NCBI GenBank assembly: GCA_036277635.1
Contig: DASUMP010000228.1
Coordinates: 1-24,010 of the forward strand
From: DASUMP01 sp036277635
GTDB taxonomy: Bacteria; Actinomycetota; Acidimicrobiia; IMCC26256; PALSA-610
Direction: 5' to 3'
Length of the DNA: 24,010 nucleotides
Part shown: in pieces, positions 13,519 to 21,460 of the stretch
How the letters are laid out: the number at the start of each line of letters is the position of its first letter
How positions within the stretch are numbered: position 1 is the stretch's first letter
The notes under the pieces: model-generated
Seen by the model: the letters and a program-made list of their open reading frames with translations, nothing else
Databases searched by the model: none
What the model was told of the DNA's origin: nothing
Program-made: the position numbers and the translations under genes

Positions 13519-14715
13519 GTGGGGAACAGCGCAGAGATCGACCGTGCCAAGGCCCGGGCGTGCGAGGTCGTCGACCGGATCGCCGACGAGCTGATCGGCG
13601 CATCGCACGCGATCCACGGGTGTCCGGAGCTCGGCTACGCAGAGCACTTCGCGGTCGACCGGCTCGCCGGCCTGCTCGAGCGCCACGGGCTGCCCGTCGA
13701 GCGCGCGGCGTACGGCATCGAGACCGCGTTCGCGGCGCGCGCCGGCACCGACGGCGGACCGCACGTCGTGGTGTGCTGCGAGTACGACGCGCTCCCCGGC
13801 ATCGGGCACGGGTGCGGGCACAACATCATCGGCGCCGCCGGCGTCGGCGCGGGCATCGCGCTCAGCACCCTCGCCGACGAGCTCGGCGGTCGCGTCACGA
13901 CGCTCGGCACGCCCGCCGAAGAGCTGAGCGGCGGGGGCAAGATCCGCCTGCTGGACGCCGGGGCGTTCGCCGACGCCGACGTCGCGATGATGGTGCACCC
14001 CGAAGCGGGCGACGTCGAATACGTGCCGTATCTCGCCAACGACGTGTTGATCGTCGAGATGCACGGCAAGGCCGCGCACGCGTCGAGCAGCCCGTGGGCC
14101 GGCATCAACGCCCTCGACGCGATCGTCGCCGGGTACACCGCGGTCGCGGCGTTGCGTCAGCACATCCGCGACGACGAGAAGGTGCACGGCATCATCCTCG
14201 AAGGCGGGACCGCCGACAACGTCGTTCCCGAGTACGCGTCGGCGCGCTTTCGGGTGCGAGCGCGCTCGGTCGAGCGGCTCGCACCGCTGAAGGACCGCGT
14301 GCTCGCGTGCTTCGAAGGCGCGGCACGCCAGACCGGCGCGCGACTCGAACACCGGTGGCTCGGCGGCTACCTCGACATGCAGTCGAACCGTGCGGTGGCG
14401 GCGGCGTACCGCGCGAACGGTGAGCGCCTCGGGCGGCGGTTCCACGATCCGCGGCGCATCCCGGCGTCGATCGCCGGCAGCACCGACATGGGCAACGTCA
14501 GCTACGCACTCCCCGCGATCCATCCGGTGATCGGGATGTGTCCGCTCGACATCGCGGGGCACACGACCGAGTTCGCCGAGTGGGCCGTCTCCGAGAGCGG
14601 CGATCTCGCGGTGCTCGACGGGGCGAAGGCCCTCGCCATGACCGCCATCGACGTGTGGCTCCGACCGGAGCTGCGCAGCGCGGCTCGCGAGGAATTCGCT
14701 CGGCTCGGGTCCTGA
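13519..14715 (+). CDS. M20-family metallo-amidohydrolase (PM20D2/AbgB-like)
   Basis: 398 residues from GTG. It hydrolyses an amide bond, probably in a dipeptide or N-acylated amino acid, with one or two bound metal ions. Metal and catalytic motifs are EYDALPGIGHGCGHN at 88-102 (Asp90, His97 and His101), PAEE at 132-135, and MVHPEAG at 158-164. The dimerisation domain follows from about 175 (VEMHGKAAHASS), and GSTDMGNVSY near residue 317 is typical of this subgroup. No signal peptide. It is four bases downstream of the DsbA-like gene and may be co-transcribed with it as well as made from its own leaderless transcript. The substrate is unknown; p-aminobenzoyl-glutamate or beta-alanyl dipeptides are known for relatives. 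Confidence 0.93.
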   Translation: MGNSAEIDRAKARACEVVDRIADELIGASHAIHGCPELGYAEHFAVDRLAGLLERHGLPVERAAYGIETAFAARAGTDGGPHVVVCCEYDALPGIGHGCGHNIIGAAGVGAGIALSTLADELGGRVTTLGTPAEELSGGGKIRLLDAGAFADADVAMMVHPEAGDVEYVPYLANDVLIVEMHGKAAHASSSPWAGINALDAIVAGYTAVAALRQHIRDDEKVHGIILEGGTADNVVPEYASARFRVRARSVERLAPLKDRVLACFEGAARQTGARLEHRWLGGYLDMQSNRAVAAAYRANGERLGRRFHDPRRIPASIAGSTDMGNVSYALPAIHPVIGMCPLDIAGHTTEFAEWAVSESGDLAVLDGAKALAMTAIDVWLRPELRSAAREEFARLGS

Positions 14716-14730
14716 GGCGCGAGCGGGCGC

Positions 14731-15072
14731 TCAGCGTCGCTTCTTGCGCCGTCCCCGCTTGAAGACGGCGCGGCTGCGGCGGGCCGCTTCCTCCTCGGCG
14801 AGCTCCATCCCGGCGCGGTTCACGATCTCCTCGGCGGCGTCGAGGAGGGCGGCGACGTCGCCGCCGAGCTCGGGCGGGGGGACGGGCTCGGCCGCGAGCG
14901 GCTCGGCGAGGCTCCCGTAGTGCCAGCCGACGTCGACGGTGCGCCGCTCGTACCCCGAGCAGGTCTCCGGGCACCGCCAGGGGGCCTCCGGGGCGAGATC
15001 GAGCCGGCACTTGCGGACCACCTCGCCCGATGCGTAGGTCCGGCTCTCGTAGTGACGGCAGTCGACGCGCAT
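14731..15072 (-). CDS. Small CxxxC protein of unknown function
   Basis: 113 residues from the ATG at 15072; an in-frame ATG at 15087 would add five residues, and neither has a strong ribosome site. The N-terminal part has four Cys (5, 22, 34, 38) including CPETC, in a stretch rich in aromatic and basic residues (RVDCRHYESRTY; APWRCPETCSGYERR). I recall similar conserved short proteins in actinobacteria, without a known function. The Cys set could bind zinc or an iron-sulfur centre. The second half is acidic and helical, then the chain ends in a strongly basic FKRGRRKKRR tail, which could touch nucleic acid. It is convergent with the M20 gene (15-base gap) and divergent from the GGDEF-EAL gene. 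Confidence 0.75.
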   Translation of the reverse strand: MRVDCRHYESRTYASGEVVRKCRLDLAPEAPWRCPETCSGYERRTVDVGWHYGSLAEPLAAEPVPPPELGGDVAALLDAAEEIVNRAGMELAEEEAARRSRAVFKRGRRKKRR

Positions 15073-15210
15073 GGCCACGGGCGGCATTCTCGCGAATCGC
15101 TCGGCCCGGGCGGGACCGGGGGCGGGCCCCGGGGCGACGCAGCGCCCAGCGGACGCCGAAATCGGCGGTTTCGCCTCTACTTCGGCGCCCGTCCTCCCGA
15201 TGTAGGAAAC

Positions 15211-18200
15211 GTGCAACCCGGTGTTCCCGAACCGGCCGGGCAACCGGAGGGTCAGGACCACGACGCGCCCGGATCCTCCGGCACTGCCGACCCCGAACGC
15301 CGCCTCGCGGCGCTCGCCGGTCGGTCGCGAGCGCTCACCGGACTCATCGAAGAGGACGGCACGGTGGCGTACCTGTCACCGGGCGCGGTCCAGGTCCTGA
15401 CCGGCCGAGCCGACGTCGGCGAGTACCAGGGCGCCGATCCGGCACACCGGATCCACCCCGACGACTTCCCGATCCTCGCGGCGGCGTTCGAAGCCACCCA
15501 TGGCGCGCCGGGTCAGCCCGTGCCGTTCCGCGCGCGCACGCGCCACGACGACGGCACCTACCGCATCATCGAGGGGGAGTTCACGAACCACCTCGACGAC
15601 ACCGAGATCGCCGGCATCGCACTCACCGTGATCGACGTGACGGAGCGCGTGCAGGTCGAGGACGAGCTGCGCGAACGGCTCGAGATCGAACAAGTGCTCT
15701 CGGCCATCTCGGTCGACTTCGTCGACGGCGCGGCGAGCGATGTCGACTCGTGCATCGAGAGCGCACTCCGGGCCATCGGGGAGCTGACCGGCGCGGACCG
15801 TGCCGCAGTGTTCCGTATCGACGATGGCGACGACACGATCTCGAACACGCACGAGTGGGTGCGCGACGGTCTCCCGCCGCTCCGCGCCCGGCTGCAACAC
15901 GTCTCGCTCGCCGACCACCCGTGGGGTGCGCGGATCCTCGCGGACCGGGAACCGCTGCTGCTGGGCTCGCTCGACGAGCTCCCGACCGAAGCCGCGAGCG
16001 TGCGCGAGCTCGTCACCGGCCTCGGCATCAAGTCACTGGCCATCGTCCCGATGGTCGAGCACGGTCGCCCGGTCGGCTTCGTCGGAGTCGACACCCGCGA
16101 GGAGCGCGCGTGGGGGTCGGCGGTGCTCACTGCGCTCGGTCAGCTCGGCGCGATGATCACCAGCGCGCTCGACCGACACCGCTCGGAGCTCGCCCGTGAA
16201 CAGTCGGAGCTGGCGCGCCGCACGAGCGAGGACCGGTTCCGGCGCCTGATCCAGAGCTCACCCGACCTCGTGCTCGTCCTCGACCACTCGGGAACGATCA
16301 CGTTCGCGAGCCCGATCTGCGAGCAGATGGTCGGCTGGCTCCCCGACGAGCGGATCGGCACGAACGCGTGGGATCTCATCCACCCCGACGACCTCGCCGA
16401 AGCGCTCGCCGCAATGGGCGACGTGATCACGAACAACCTGCGCGGGCGGGACCCGGCCCGCATGCGGGTGTCGCACAAGAACGGCAGCTGGGTCCCGGTC
16501 GAGGTCACCGCGACCAACCTGCTCGACGACCCCGTGCTCGGCGGTGTCGTCGTGATCGTGCGCGACATGCGCGAACGCGTGAAGATCGAGGCGACCCTGC
16601 ACGAGGCCGAGGTCCGGTTCCAGCAGGCATGGCACCACGCGCCGATCGGCATGGGACTCGCCGCACCCGACGGTCGGCTGCTGCGCGTGAACCCGGCGTT
16701 CTGCGAGATGCTCGGCTACTCGGACGCCGAGATGCTCGCCTACAAGCTCTCCGACATCACCCACGCCGACGACGTCCATCGCAACGCCGAGCTCCACGAA
16801 CAGCTGTTCCGCGGCGAACGCAAGAGCTACACGCTCGAGAAGCGCTACCGCCGCAAGGACGGCACCTTCATGTGGGCGCGCGCGAGCGTGTCGTTGGTCC
16901 GCGACGACCAAGGTGAGCCGCTGTACAGCATCGGTCAGATCGAGGACATCACCGAGCGGCGCGAGCTCCAAGAGCAGCTCGCGTTCGAGGCGAGCCACGA
17001 CGCGCTCACGGGACTCCCGCTGCGCAAGCGTCTCGTCGAAGACCTCGAACACGCGCTCGCCGGTGCAGCCCGGCGCCGCACCGGCGTGGCCGTGCTGTTC
17101 GTCGACCTCGACAACTTCAAGCGCGTGAACGACGGCTTCGGACACGCCGCCGGCGACGAGCTCCTCGTCGAGGTCGCCGAGCGACTCCGGCTGTGCGTGC
17201 GCAGCATCGACACCGCGGCGCGCTTCGGTGGCGACGAATTCGTCATCGTGTGCCCGGACCTCATGCACCACGACGACGCGGCTCGGGTCGCCGAGCGCGT
17301 GAAGACCCGCCTGTCGGAACCGTTCGTCGTGCGCGGCGTCGAGGTGCAGGTCGGCGCGAGCATCGGCATCGCGCTCGCCGACGACGGGATCGACGCGGCG
17401 ACCCTCCTCGGTCGCGCCGACACCGCCGCGTACCGAGCGAAGGAACGCGGCCGGAACCGCTGGGAGATCTTCGACGAAGAGCTGCGCGCATCGGTGACGC
17501 GCGCGCTCGACACGGAGCTCGCGCTGCGGCGCGCGCTCGACCACGACGAGCTCCGGCTCTTCTACCAACCGATCGTCGTGCTCGCGACCGGTGAGGTGCG
17601 CGGCTTCGAAGCGCTCGTGCGCTGGGACCGGCCCGGGTACGGGCTCGTGCCGCCGTCGGAGTTCCTGCCCGTCGCCGAGGACTCCGGCCTCATCGTCGCG
17701 CTCGACCACTACGTGCTCGCCACCGCGTGCCGCGACCTCGCCGCGTGGCAAGACCTCGTGCCCGATCAGGGCACCCCGCTGCTGTCGGTGAACCTCTCGG
17801 ACCGCCAGCTCGTGCAGCGCGAGCTGCTCGACGACATCTCCGCGGTCCTCGAACGCACCGGCGCCGACCCCACTCGCCTCTGCCTCGAGCTCGGCGAGAA
17901 CGTGTTGGTCCAGGACCCCGACCAGTCGCTCGACATGCTCCGGCGCCTGCGCGAGCTCGGGGTGCGCATGGCGATCGACGACTTCGGCGCGGGCTACTCG
18001 TCGCTCTCGCACCTGCGGCGCGTCCCGCTCGCGCACGTGAAGATCGACCGCTCGCTCGTGCTCGAGCTCGGTGCCGATCCGACCGGCGCGCTCATCGCCG
18101 AGTCGGTGATCAACCTCGCGCGCAGCCTGGGCATGCAGGTCGTCGCCGTCGGCGTGGAGTCGCACGAGCACGTGCGGGCGTTGCGCGACCTCGGCTGCGA

Positions 18201-18303
18201 GCTCGCCCAGGGCTACTTCTTCTCGCCGCCGGTCCCGGGCGAGGTGGTGCCGACGATCCTGGCCGCCGGCGCGCTCCCGGTGCTGCACGCGGCCGGAGCG
18301 TGA
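15211..18303 (+). CDS. PAS-GAF-PAS-PAS-GGDEF-EAL protein (c-di-GMP turnover or sensing)
   Basis: 1030 residues from the GTG at 15211 with AGGA just upstream; the open frame reaches 14920 but that part is non-protein-like. Domains: PAS about 35-150, GAF about 160-320, PAS about 340-458, PAS about 465-585, GGDEF about 590-755, EAL about 770-1015. No membrane segment, so cytoplasmic. The GGDEF signature is intact (673-677) with inhibitory RxxD at 664-667, but Leu604 replaces the guanine-binding Asn. The EAL domain keeps Glu800, Asn861, Glu893, Glu896, Asp923, Asp924, Lys944, Glu983 and Gln1000, yet Val980 stands where the general-base Glu is expected. It may synthesise or simply sense c-di-GMP; phosphodiesterase activity is doubtful. 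It is monocistronic. Confidence 0.95.
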   Translation: MQPGVPEPAGQPEGQDHDAPGSSGTADPERRLAALAGRSRALTGLIEEDGTVAYLSPGAVQVLTGRADVGEYQGADPAHRIHPDDFPILAAAFEATHGAPGQPVPFRARTRHDDGTYRIIEGEFTNHLDDTEIAGIALTVIDVTERVQVEDELRERLEIEQVLSAISVDFVDGAASDVDSCIESALRAIGELTGADRAAVFRIDDGDDTISNTHEWVRDGLPPLRARLQHVSLADHPWGARILADREPLLLGSLDELPTEAASVRELVTGLGIKSLAIVPMVEHGRPVGFVGVDTREERAWGSAVLTALGQLGAMITSALDRHRSELAREQSELARRTSEDRFRRLIQSSPDLVLVLDHSGTITFASPICEQMVGWLPDERIGTNAWDLIHPDDLAEALAAMGDVITNNLRGRDPARMRVSHKNGSWVPVEVTATNLLDDPVLGGVVVIVRDMRERVKIEATLHEAEVRFQQAWHHAPIGMGLAAPDGRLLRVNPAFCEMLGYSDAEMLAYKLSDITHADDVHRNAELHEQLFRGERKSYTLEKRYRRKDGTFMWARASVSLVRDDQGEPLYSIGQIEDITERRELQEQLAFEASHDALTGLPLRKRLVEDLEHALAGAARRRTGVAVLFVDLDNFKRVNDGFGHAAGDELLVEVAERLRLCVRSIDTAARFGGDEFVIVCPDLMHHDDAARVAERVKTRLSEPFVVRGVEVQVGASIGIALADDGIDAATLLGRADTAAYRAKERGRNRWEIFDEELRASVTRALDTELALRRALDHDELRLFYQPIVVLATGEVRGFEALVRWDRPGYGLVPPSEFLPVAEDSGLIVALDHYVLATACRDLAAWQDLVPDQGTPLLSVNLSDRQLVQRELLDDISAVLERTGADPTRLCLELGENVLVQDPDQSLDMLRRLRELGVRMAIDDFGAGYSSLSHLRRVPLAHVKIDRSLVLELGADPTGALIAESVINLARSLGMQVVAVGVESHEHVRALRDLGCELAQGYFFSPPVPGEVVPTILAAGALPVLHAAGA

Positions 18304-18305
18304 GC

Positions 18306-18334
18306 CGCACCCGCCACCACGACCGGCGCGTGCG
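18306..18334. terminator. Hairpin filling the gap between convergent genes
   Basis: CGCAC (18306-18310) pairs with GTGCG (18330-18334) and CGCC (18312-18315) with GGCG (18325-18328), with one C-C mismatch and a nine-base loop. It occupies almost the whole space between the stops at 18303 and 18335. No T-tract. Confidence 0.35.
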
Positions 18335-18892
18335 TCACTCGAGCCAGGCCGGGGCCCGCTCGAGCAGGTAGCGACTGACCGCGAGGCATTGCTCGAAGAC
18401 GTCGCACGCGACTTCCTCGCCGCGCCGCACGCCGAGCAGCGACACCCGTTGGTGGGCCACGATCCGCAAGGTCCGCTCCGGCGCGTCGGTCGCCGACGGG
18501 TACGAGTCGGTCGCCGACACCTCGAGCGGGAGCTCCGGTCCACCCACGCCGGCGAGCTCGGTCGCCAGCACGAGCAGGTCGGGACCGTGCGGCAACGGCG
18601 GGAGCGCCCACGTGAAGTTCAGCGGGAAATGGAACACGTCGTCGGGCTCTTCGTCGTCGGGCAGGTCCATCACGGCGTCCTCGAAGCCCAACAGGATGCG
18701 CGGGTCGACCTCGAGCGACAGGTAGAGATCGACCGGTCCTTCGCAACCCTCTTCGGGGTGCAGATCGACTTCCCAGGTCTGGCGCAACGAGTAGCTCTCG
18801 ACGAAGTGCCGCTCGTCGTGCACATGGAAGCTGTGGTCGACCGCGTGGTCCTTGAGATCGGCGACGAAGCCCGCGATGTCGACGACAGCCAC
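18335..18892 (-). CDS. Conserved-looking protein of unknown function
   Basis: 185 residues from GTG. I do not recognise a family. The N-terminus has a His-rich patch (DHSFHVHDERHF at 19-30), followed by alternating strand-like segments (TWEVDLHP, DLYLSLEVDPRILLGF, FPLNFTWALPPLP) and a C-terminal helix. There are three Cys (50, 163, 169) and no signal peptide or membrane segment. Codon use and composition match the neighbours, so this is a real gene rather than a shadow. Its GTG follows the TGA of the upstream esterase after one base, so it is translationally coupled as the last gene of the long minus-strand operon. Confidence 0.75.
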   Translation of the reverse strand: MAVVDIAGFVADLKDHAVDHSFHVHDERHFVESYSLRQTWEVDLHPEEGCEGPVDLYLSLEVDPRILLGFEDAVMDLPDDEEPDDVFHFPLNFTWALPPLPHGPDLLVLATELAGVGGPELPLEVSATDSYPSATDAPERTLRIVAHQRVSLLGVRRGEEVACDVFEQCLAVSRYLLERAPAWLE

Positions 18893-18893
18893 G

Positions 18894-19808
18894 TCAGGCG
18901 TCCGCGAACGCGACGCGCAGCGCGGCGGCGGTCGCCTCGAGGTCGACGACGCCGGGCGCCAGGAGTCCGCGCAGCTCGATGTACAGGTGGATCATCCCTT
19001 CGGCACACCCTTCGTCGACCGGCACGCCCGCGTCGGCGAGCGCGCGAGCGTACGCCCGCCCCTCGTCGCGCAGCGGGTCGTGCTCGGCCGTGCGCACGAA
19101 CGCGGGCGCCAGACCACGCAGCTCCGGCGCGCGCAGCGGCGAGATCCGCCAGTCGTCGCGATCGGCGCCGCCACGCGTGTAGCAGTCGAAGAACCACTGC
19201 ATCGTGACCCGATCGAGGAGGAACCCGTCGGCGTGCTCGACGTACGAGGGCCGTGCGAAGTCGTGGTCGGTCACCGGGTACCACATGACCTGGAGCGCCG
19301 GTTGAGCCACTCCGGCGTCGCGGGCGAGCAGGCAGAGCACGGTCGCGAGGTTCCCGCCCGCGCTCGGACCGCCGACCGCGACGGACGCGTAGCGGGTGCG
19401 GGCCCACGCGAACGCCGACCACGCGTCGTCGAGCGGCGCAGGGAACGGGTGCTCGGGCGCCAGGCGGTACGCGACCGACACGACGTTGCACCCGACCGCG
19501 TTCGCGAGGGCGCGGGCGGTCACGTCGGCGCCGTCGATGCTGCCGATGGTCCACCCTCCGGAGAAGAACCACAGCAGCGCCGGACCGTCGGGCGCGACGT
19601 GATCGGGGCGATAGGTGCGCGCGAGCACGGGGCGCGGGCCCGGCACCTCCACGTCGGCGACGTGGTCGACCGCTTCGCGCGGCGCGCCCGCGCTCAGCAG
19701 CGCGTCGTACGCGGCGCGGCGCGGCTCGCGCGTCTCGTCCGACGGTGGCGAGAGCTCCAACGCGCGCAGGTTCGCGAGCAGCCGTTCCGCATCGGGGTGC
19801 AGCGTCAT
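18894..19808 (-). CDS. HSL-type alpha/beta-hydrolase with altered oxyanion motif
   Basis: 304 residues from the ATG at 19808, which overlaps the TGA of the preceding paralogue (ATGA). The triad is visible: Ser149 in GGPSAGG (146-152), Asp244 in HDPLRDEG and His274 in GMIHLY. The hallmark HGGGW of the hormone-sensitive-lipase family is replaced by FSGGW (82-86), and the nucleophile elbow has Pro where Asp is usual. The rest aligns well to the neighbour (YRLAPEHPFPAPLDD versus YRLAPEHKFPAAVDD), so this is an old tandem duplicate. It may have changed substrate or reduced esterase activity. It is cytoplasmic and part of the rph-rdgB operon. Confidence 0.9.
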   Translation of the reverse strand: MTLHPDAERLLANLRALELSPPSDETREPRRAAYDALLSAGAPREAVDHVADVEVPGPRPVLARTYRPDHVAPDGPALLWFFSGGWTIGSIDGADVTARALANAVGCNVVSVAYRLAPEHPFPAPLDDAWSAFAWARTRYASVAVGGPSAGGNLATVLCLLARDAGVAQPALQVMWYPVTDHDFARPSYVEHADGFLLDRVTMQWFFDCYTRGGADRDDWRISPLRAPELRGLAPAFVRTAEHDPLRDEGRAYARALADAGVPVDEGCAEGMIHLYIELRGLLAPGVVDLEATAAALRVAFADA

Positions 19809-20749
19809 CCGCCGCCCTCCGCTCGGAGCGCGCGGCGCAGCGTACCGACCGCGTCGTCCCACGCCGGGCGGGCGGGTGCGAGGAACGGGTGCATCCCGAA
19901 GAAGCCGTGGAACAGGCCGTCGGCTCGGAGCACACGCGCATCGCCGCCCTCGGCGCGTACACGGGCGGCGAACGCCTCGCCCTGGTCGCGCAACGGGTCG
20001 TACTCGGCGGTGATCACGAGCGCGCGCGGGAACGCCGCGAGGCTGGGCGCGCGCAACGGCGAGTACCGCCAGTCGTCGTGGTCGGCGTCGGAGCGCGCGT
20101 AGTGCGCGTTGTACCAGCGGATCCCTTCCACCTCGAGGTAGTAGCCGCTCGCGTTCTCGCGCATCGAGGTGCTCTCGTACTCGAGGTCGGTGACGGGGTA
20201 CACGAGCAACACGAACGCAGGGAGCGGCGCGCCCGCATCGCGCGCCGCCAGCGTGGCCACGATCGCGAGGCAGCCGCCCGCGCTGTCGCCGCCGAGCGCG
20301 AGGTGGGAGGGGTCGATGCCGAGGTCGGCCGCGTGACCAGCGATCCATGACCACGCCGCGCTCACGTCGTCGACCGCGGCGGGGAACTTGTGCTCGGGGG
20401 CGAGTCGGTAGTCGACGGAGACGATCGCCGCGCCGACGTCGACCGCGAGCATGCGCAGCATCGAGTCGTGGGTCTCGAGGTCGCCGATCACGAACCCGCC
20501 GCCGTGCAACCACACGATGCCCGGCAACACGGCCGCGTCGGTGGGTCGGTACACCCGCACGGCGAGGTCGCCCGCGGGGCCCGGGACGGCAGAGTCGGTC
20601 ACGGAGTGCACGGGGGGTCGATCGGCGACGGGAGGGAGCATGGAGCGCATCAGCTCGCGCACCGCGACCGGCGACGCGTCCGCGCCGAGTCCGATGCCCG
20701 ATCCCATCATCCCGTCGATCATCGTTCGCGCGTCCGGATGCAGGGGCAT
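19805..20749 (-). CDS. HSL-type alpha/beta-hydrolase (esterase/lipase)
   Basis: 314 residues from ATG. It hydrolyses short to medium acyl esters. All family marks are intact: oxyanion HGGGF at 82-86, nucleophile GGDSAGG at 153-159 (Ser156), Asp251 in YDPLRDQG and His281 in LFHGFFG. The N-terminal cap helix begins MPLHPDARTMIDGM, like mycobacterial Lip proteins. No signal peptide. The ATG overlaps the TGA of rdgB (20747-20751) and its own stop overlaps the next esterase, so all three are coupled. It is the canonical member of the tandem pair. Confidence 0.94.
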   Translation of the reverse strand: MPLHPDARTMIDGMMGSGIGLGADASPVAVRELMRSMLPPVADRPPVHSVTDSAVPGPAGDLAVRVYRPTDAAVLPGIVWLHGGGFVIGDLETHDSMLRMLAVDVGAAIVSVDYRLAPEHKFPAAVDDVSAAWSWIAGHAADLGIDPSHLALGGDSAGGCLAIVATLAARDAGAPLPAFVLLVYPVTDLEYESTSMRENASGYYLEVEGIRWYNAHYARSDADHDDWRYSPLRAPSLAAFPRALVITAEYDPLRDQGEAFAARVRAEGGDARVLRADGLFHGFFGMHPFLAPARPAWDDAVGTLRRALRAEGGG

Positions 20750-21450
20750 CAGGTACCGCCTCCGCCGGTGCCGGCGAGCGCGGACGCGAGGGCGCGGAAC
20801 GCGCGCCCCCGGTGCGACAGCCGGTGCTTCTCGTCGATCGTCATCTCGGCGAACGTGCGCCCGTCGCCCTCGACGGGCGCGAACACCGGGTCGTACCCGA
20901 AGCCACCGCCGCCGCGCGGCGCGCGAGTGATCACGCCTTCGACTTCTCCCCGAGTGGCGACCTCGCGCCCGTCGGGCCAGTGCGCGATCGCGACGGTGGC
21001 GAAGCGCGCCGTGCGCCGGTCGTCGCGTTCGGCGCTGGCGTGGTCGAGCTCGGCCAGGAGCTTGCGGACGTTGTCGGCGTACGTCGCGTCGACGCCGGCG
21101 TAGCGGGCCGCGCGTACGCCGGGAGCACCCGCCAGCGCGTCGACCTCGAGGCCGGTGTCGTCGGCGATCGTCGGGATCCCGAGCACGGCGGCGACGCCGC
21201 GCGCCTTGATCCGCGCGTTCTCCTCCAGCGTCGCGCCCGTCTCCTCGACGTCGGGGCGGCGGGAGACCGGAGGGATCTCGGCGCGCTCGGCCACGAGTCG
21301 CTCAGGGGTCGTGACGTAGAACGCGATCGTGTCATCCGCGAACGTGAGCGCCCACGCCGCGAGCGGACTGCCGATGACCTCGGTGAGGATCTCGCAGATC
21401 TCGCGGGCCTTGTCGGGGTTCGCGGTGGCGAGCACGACGGGGAGATCCAT
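20749..21450 (-). CDS. rdgB: XTP/dITP pyrophosphatase (RdgB/HAM1 family)
   Basis: 233 residues from ATG. It hydrolyses non-canonical purine triphosphates (XTP, dITP) to monophosphates, keeping them out of DNA and RNA. Motifs: VLATANPDKARE at 6-17, VEETGATLEENARIKA at about 68-83, IADDTGLEVDALAGAPG at about 95-111, GGFGYDPVF, and KHRLSHRGRAF near the C-terminus. Between the first two motifs there are roughly 28 more residues than in E. coli RdgB, including AWALTFADDTIAFYVTT. The start codon is ten bases after the RNase PH stop. The rph-rdgB order is common in bacteria. Function is firm; the insertion is unusual. Confidence 0.95.
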   Translation of the reverse strand: MDLPVVLATANPDKAREICEILTEVIGSPLAAWALTFADDTIAFYVTTPERLVAERAEIPPVSRRPDVEETGATLEENARIKARGVAAVLGIPTIADDTGLEVDALAGAPGVRAARYAGVDATYADNVRKLLAELDHASAERDDRRTARFATVAIAHWPDGREVATRGEVEGVITRAPRGGGGFGYDPVFAPVEGDGRTFAEMTIDEKHRLSHRGRAFRALASALAGTGGGGT

Positions 21451-21460
21451 CTCGTGGGGA

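Noticed and set aside
14920..15210. N-terminal extension of the GGDEF-EAL gene
   Set aside because: It would run through the antisense CxxxC gene and the GC-rich divergent gap; the translation is Pro/Arg/Gly-rich and there is a better start with AGGA at 15211.
16258..18543. 761-codon minus-strand open frame opposite the GGDEF-EAL gene
   Set aside because: A GC-driven shadow; the plus strand has clear PAS, GAF, GGDEF and EAL motifs through the same region.
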